A stretch of 64,000 nucleotides of DNA from the NCBI RefSeq assembly GCF_030272615.1, contig NC_081409.1, positions 614,528,755 through 614,592,754 on the forward strand. The letters run 5' to 3'. The stretch comes from Cryptomeria japonica. Lineage: Eukaryota; Streptophyta; Pinopsida; Cupressales; Cupressaceae. This document shows, one piece after another, positions 60,145 to 64,000 of this stretch. The notes under the pieces were generated by a model. It saw only the letters and a program-made list of their open reading frames with translations. It searched no databases and was not told the DNA's origin. The number at the start of each line of letters is the position of its first letter. Position 1 is the stretch's first letter. A program made the position numbers and the translations under genes.

Positions 60145-60929
60145 TGTTAGGATTCCCAAAGATACTGAGAGGGGGGGGGTGAATCAGTATCTAACCAGTA
60201 TATAAGTTTACTTGACTTAAAACATGAAAAGCATATTAAAATTGTGTATCGGTAAGCCAGAAATAATGCAGTAACTAAGAATAATAACAAAAACATGAGA
60301 AGCACACCATAATAGTATTTTAATGAGGAAACCTGGTCTGGAAAAAACCTCACTAGGATTTGTGACCCACAATATTCGCTTACTGGCCAATAAGGGAATA
60401 TTACTCTTACAATAGGGGCTTGCACATGCAAGAAGGCCAAGTGCCTAGAGCTCGCTGCTCAATTACAAAAGAAGTCACACTGACTTACAAAAATTGATTA
60501 TACTAATCCAATGTCTTGTACTGCTTTAGATCAGCATCTGCTATGCCAGATTCAGTGCCGATTTAAGCTTTGCTACAACATAGACCTTTAACCAATATTT
60601 TGCATATTAGGTCTACTTATTTCACATCCTATTTCACACACTTCCTATTACAAAATGATCTCATACATATATGAGTCATATTACAACTCGCCATGTCGGC
60701 TTACAATGATTTTACAATTAATTACAAAATACATTTTAAACAAAATTAAAGTCGGCCAAGGTGCTAATATCCTTTCTTTCACTATCGGTGTTCTGTATGC
60801 TGGTGTAGAGTCTGTCAGTGTCGGTCCTGGTATCTTTGTCTTGCCAGTGTCCTATGATTGCAAGGTTTCCATCAATGATAAAACCTTTAATCACCTACAA
60901 TTTCTCATTGGAGTGTGAATTTGCCAACA
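60145..60929 (-). repeat. 5' LTR of the nested non-autonomous element
   Basis: 785 bp. It differs from 54259-55044 by a few substitutions, a length change in the G run near its end and a 3-bp indel. Its outer edge is set by the ATGAC duplication at 60930. Confidence 0.95.
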
Positions 60930-60934
60930 ATGAC
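60930..60934 (+). repeat. Right TSD of the nested element (ATGAC)
   Basis: Identical to 54254-54258. Confidence 0.95.
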
Positions 60935-61678
60935 ACCATAAATAGGAGCACTAAGAAATCTTCTTTCCAAATTGTGTATGGAATCCACCCAAGAGGTGTG
61001 TTAGAGTTGAGGGAGTTTCTTAAAGAAGAATCCATTACTGCAAATGGTGAAGATTTGACATCAGCTATCAAGGAGGTACATGATCAAGTGAAGTCTCATC
61101 TCCAACAATATATAGAGAAGTACAAGGTTTATGCTGACAAGAAAAAGAGGGATGTGCAGTTTGATGTTGGGGACTTGGTATGGGTACATTTGAAGAACGA
61201 GAGACTCCCAAAAGGAAAACACACAAAGCTCATGTAGAGGAAGATTGGACCATGTCATATTTTGAAGAAATGTTGGCAGAATGCTTATGAAATCCAACTT
61301 CCTCCTGATCTTGGATTGTCACCCATTTTCAATGTGTGTGATATCACCCCTTACAAAGGCAATGGTAATGAAGAAGAGGAACCAATGTAGGTTGCAACAG
61401 ATAATGAAATTCCAAAGCATGATCTACCAAAGTTGAGCAAGGTTATAGATACTAGAGTCACAAAGAGGATAAGGAACAGGGAGTACATAGAGTATTTGGT
61501 GTCTTGGGAGGGCAAACCAGACTCTAAAGCAGTTTGGATGACAGACAAACAAATTTCTAACCATGGTGCAGACCTCCAAACTCTTATCTCAAGTGGGCTT
61601 CAGATCTCTTCTCCCAGGGAGTATGGTGTAGGAGCACCTCCTCAACAAGACAATCATGGATCTGATGATGAAGATTAG
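60935..61678 (+). pseudogene. Gypsy pol, second part: integrase C-terminus and chromodomain-like region
   Basis: It resumes the integrase in the frame left at 54253 (NRSTKKSSFQIVYGIHPRG). The stretch continues through FDVGDLVWVHLKNERLP and GPCHILKKCWQNAYEIQLP, the usual Gypsy integrase end. Near 61465-61560 it has EYIEYLVSWEGKPDSKAVWM, a chromodomain-like segment. The frame ends TAG at 61676-61678, so the last ~18 codons lie inside the 3' LTR. TAG stops near 61236 and 61388 fit CAG to TAG. Confidence 0.85.
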
Positions 61679-63129
61679 GATATTAGGGTCATTGTGAATG
61701 TCTTTTGTTTGTGAACTTTTCATGTATTCAATAAGGACCCCACCATGTAAACCATTGTCACAAATTAGGCAACTTGATAAGCCAATTTGGACAATTTGGT
61801 GTATAAGGGGTAGATTGATGTTTGTTTTGATGTTTGATAGGATTTTAGGGTGTGTAGGTTATTTTTGGTTGATCTAAGCTGTGTGGATCCCAAATTGGTG
61901 TGAATTGACAACTTTGTCAAAAAGTGCAACTTTTGAAAATGCAACTTTTGCAAGCAAAAGTGCAACTTTTCCACTTTTGGTTGGTGTAAGCCTCTCAATA
62001 GATCCAACCTCTTCAAAATTTGGTTGATAACCATTGGGGAAGGATATAAGCCTTGTGGACACAATTTCCAAGGTTAGAGTTATTGTGGATTGAAATTTGA
62101 AAGCAATAAAACACTGAAAACTAAGTTTTTCCTAGAAATTCTGAGTTTGCAGAGGTTGTACATCCTTGTACGGATTGAATTTGAATAAATAACTCATGGA
62201 GAAGATGGAGGGTTGAATCACCCTTTTTTTGGTAGTGGTCTTAGGATTTTATCTTTTGTGAGTTGTGAAAACCCTTCAATTTGGTGACTACAACCCGAAA
62301 AACAAGGGTTTGGCTAGGGTTTTACCTTAAAAAGGCCATATCTTGCACCTCCTTCCTCTAGAAGTTCTTTCCTTTGGTGGAATAAAGGATTGGTCAATTT
62401 ATTCTAGGATCTTCATGGGTTTTTTCAGGGAAGGGTTAGTTGTGGAGAGTGTGATGCAAAACTAGGTAGGTATCTCTATGTGACTATCTTAGACAAAATT
62501 AGGATAGTCATCCTAAAATCTTATAGAGGTGGATTCTAGGCATAAAACCCTAGAATTAGAGGTTATTTACCATCCCCCACATTCTCATGAATTTTTTTTT
62601 TCATTTGGAAATCTATAAATGGGTGTTTCTTTGTAAATTAGGCCTAATCGCCCTAATTAGGTCTCTAGGCTTCTAAGGGGTTCAGACCCTTAGAGTGCAG
62701 ATCTACCCAATCCTTTTGGGGATGATTGTAATTCCATAAAGGGTATATGGAATGGTAAGTTTTTTGTTAGTTTTTGTGCAATATTTTAGAGTTAAGGGAA
62801 AAATACCCGCTAAATAGGGCTACTAGCCAATGGGGTAGGTTTCCAAAGGAAGTATAAGGCATTGATGCCAAAGCCTAAAACCAATCCTTGGAATAGTTCT
62901 TAGATTTCATGAGTAGACAAAAGACAATTCCTCTAAGAGAAAGAGTCATGGTGAGGCATGTTGGGAATGTTGAAGCCATTTACTCATTTTGAGTAGGGCT
63001 AGTCTAGAGGAGTGGGAGAAATTCAAACTTTAAGGTGTAGAGTCCTTTGTAGGATCCTTAATATCATTTTAAGGGTCAAAAATAAACCTTTTGGGACTTA
63101 TCCTTAGGTGTGTGAAGGGATTTCCATCA
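61624..63129 (+). repeat. 3' LTR of the 14.4-kb Gypsy element
   Basis: 1506 bp, TGGTGTAGGAGCAC ... TTTCCATCA, followed by CATTC. It includes the end of pol and aligns with 48722-50210 throughout. Confidence 0.9.
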
Positions 63130-64000
63130 CATTCTCTCCCTCTCTCCCTCCCCCTCCCCCTCCCTTTCTCTTTCTCCCTCAAGTCTTTCTCTCTTTCCCT
63201 CTAACTATTTTTCCCTTTGCCTCCCACTCCCTTTCTCTTTATCTCTCAAGTCTCTCTTCTTCTCACCCTCTCTATCTCTCCTCCTTTCTTAGGTGTCTCC
63301 CTCTCCTATTCTCTCCCTTTCTTTCCCTCTCTCACCCTCACATTCTTTCCCTCCCCACTCTTTCTCCCCTCTCTCAAGCATCTCTCTCTTACATTATCTC
63401 CCTTCATCTCCCTTTCTCTTTATCTCTCAAGTCTTTCTCTATTTACCTCTAACACTCTTTCTTTCTCTCATGTTCCCTTTCTCATTCTCTCTCAAGTATC
63501 TCTTTCTCTCATCCTATCTTTCTCTCTCAAGTATCTCTCTCTCCCCCATCCTCTATCTTCCCATTCCTTCTCTCCCTCCCAAGCCCAGTCTGAGAGAGAG
63601 AGAGACCTAAGAGATAAATCTTGAGTGAGTGGGAGGAATGGATGTAAAATGAGTAAGAGACCAAAGAGAGCCCAAGTGAGAGAGATGGAGGGAGGGAGGA
63701 AGGGTTGAGAGAGAGATGTTGATGGAAAGAGATGAAGATACTGAAGATAGAGATATCTGAGAGATCCCATGTGAGAGAGAGGGAGGGGGGAGAGAGGTCT
63801 TGAGATAAAGAGAGTCGAAGTGAGAGAGATGGAGGAAGGGAGGGGTTGAGAGAGAGATAGCTCAAGTGAGAGAAAGAGAAGGAGGAAGGTGGTGTTATCT
63901 CTCTCAAGTCTCTCCCTCTCTTTTTCTCAACCCCTACCTTCCCCTCTCTCTACCCCTATCTCACTTAGTTTCTCTCTCTAGACTCTCTTCCTAGTGTATC
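63130..64000. repeat. CT/GA-rich satellite with strand switches
   Basis: Continuation of the CT satellite in which the Gypsy element sits. Pyrimidine-rich to about 63588, purine-rich (GAGAGAGA, TTGAGAGAGAGAT) from about 63589 to 63895, then pyrimidine-rich again to the window end. TCTCTCAAGTCTCT-type words recur on one strand and their complements on the other. Ser/Leu-rich frames here are artefacts. Confidence 0.9.

Larger units (their letters stand above)
54259..60929 (-). mobile_element. 6.7-kb non-autonomous LTR retrotransposon without pol
   Basis: LTRs (786 and 785 bp, roughly 94% alike in the first 215 bp by eye) flank 5.1 kb in minus orientation. The primer-binding site is at 60130-60142 and polypurine tracts are beside the 3' LTR at 55046-55233. 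Perfect ATGAC TSDs. The interior has a zinc-knuckle/coiled-coil ORF, an intact 476-codon ORF and a broken coiled-coil ORF. No protease, integrase, RT or RNase H motif is visible. The LTR ends, leader and 3' block resemble the Copia element at 38796-45500, which may supply the enzymes. Confidence 0.9.
48722..63129 (+). mobile_element. 14.4-kb Gypsy element with chromodomain-like tail (carries a nested element)
   Basis: LTRs at 48722-50210 and 61624-63129 start TGGTG and end ATCA. A methionine-tRNA binding site follows the 5' LTR, then gag and pol in Gypsy order with integrase last before a chromodomain-like region. Removing the nested element (54259-60929 plus one TSD copy) leaves about 7.7 kb. 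LTR identity is about 94% over the first 160 bp by eye. It lies in a CT satellite with near-perfect TSDs. Confidence 0.9.

Noticed and set aside
63108-63907. Ser/Leu/Pro-rich open frames on both strands
   Set aside because: Same cause: low-complexity CT/GA DNA rarely contains stops.

Overview
This window is nuclear DNA of a seed plant, most likely a gymnosperm such as a conifer. The evidence is one host gene with canonical GT-AG introns, AT-rich intergenic DNA, and many decayed, nested LTR retrotransposons and LINEs with gymnosperm-like long sequence. The species cannot be fixed from the sequence alone. No tRNA, rRNA, CRISPR array, bacterial operon or viral genome was seen.

Layout. 1-1156: end of a very long Gypsy-type LTR. 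3670-4450: a ~68-bp minisatellite. 5645-10651: the only convincing host gene, a three-exon BAHD acyltransferase whose upstream region is a threefold ~135-bp repeat with three TATA boxes. 10986-11237: a 63-bp minisatellite. 11.2-18.2 kb: AT-rich DNA with a 231-bp tandem duplication and a 647-bp internally deleted LINE copy flanked by a 12-bp target-site duplication (TSD). 18.2-29.6 kb: two diverged, apparently non-coding Gypsy-type derivatives; the second is interrupted by a LINE with an RNase H domain and an unexpected extra ORF.

29.6-45.9 kb: a minus-strand Gypsy element made of a ~4.2-kb LTR, a polypurine tract and integrase fragments. A plus-strand gag-protease-only Copia derivative (33406-37680) sits inside its LTR. 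A full-length plus-strand Copia element (38796-45500) sits inside its integrase gene.

46-64 kb: hairpin-rich DNA, then a minisatellite and CT satellite. A 14.4-kb Gypsy element with a chromodomain-like tail (48722-63129) inserted into the CT satellite with near-perfect TSDs. Its integrase is split by a younger 6.7-kb minus-strand non-autonomous element (54259-60929, perfect ATGAC TSD). That element has no protease, integrase or reverse transcriptase. It carries a coiled-coil/zinc-knuckle gag-like ORF, an intact 476-codon ORF of unknown function, and a broken ~650-codon coiled-coil ORF.

How the parts relate. The non-autonomous element shares its LTR ends, 5' leader and multiple-polypurine 3' block with the Copia element at 38.8-45.5 kb. 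This suggests an autonomous/parasite pair, and it is the most interesting system in the window. Nearly all coding regions of the elements are broken, mostly by stops of the CAG/CAA/TGG to TAG/TAA kind, as expected of methylated, silenced repeats. LTR divergence judged by eye (about 10% for the Copia, about 6% for the two elements at 48-63 kb) and the nesting order give a relative insertion history.
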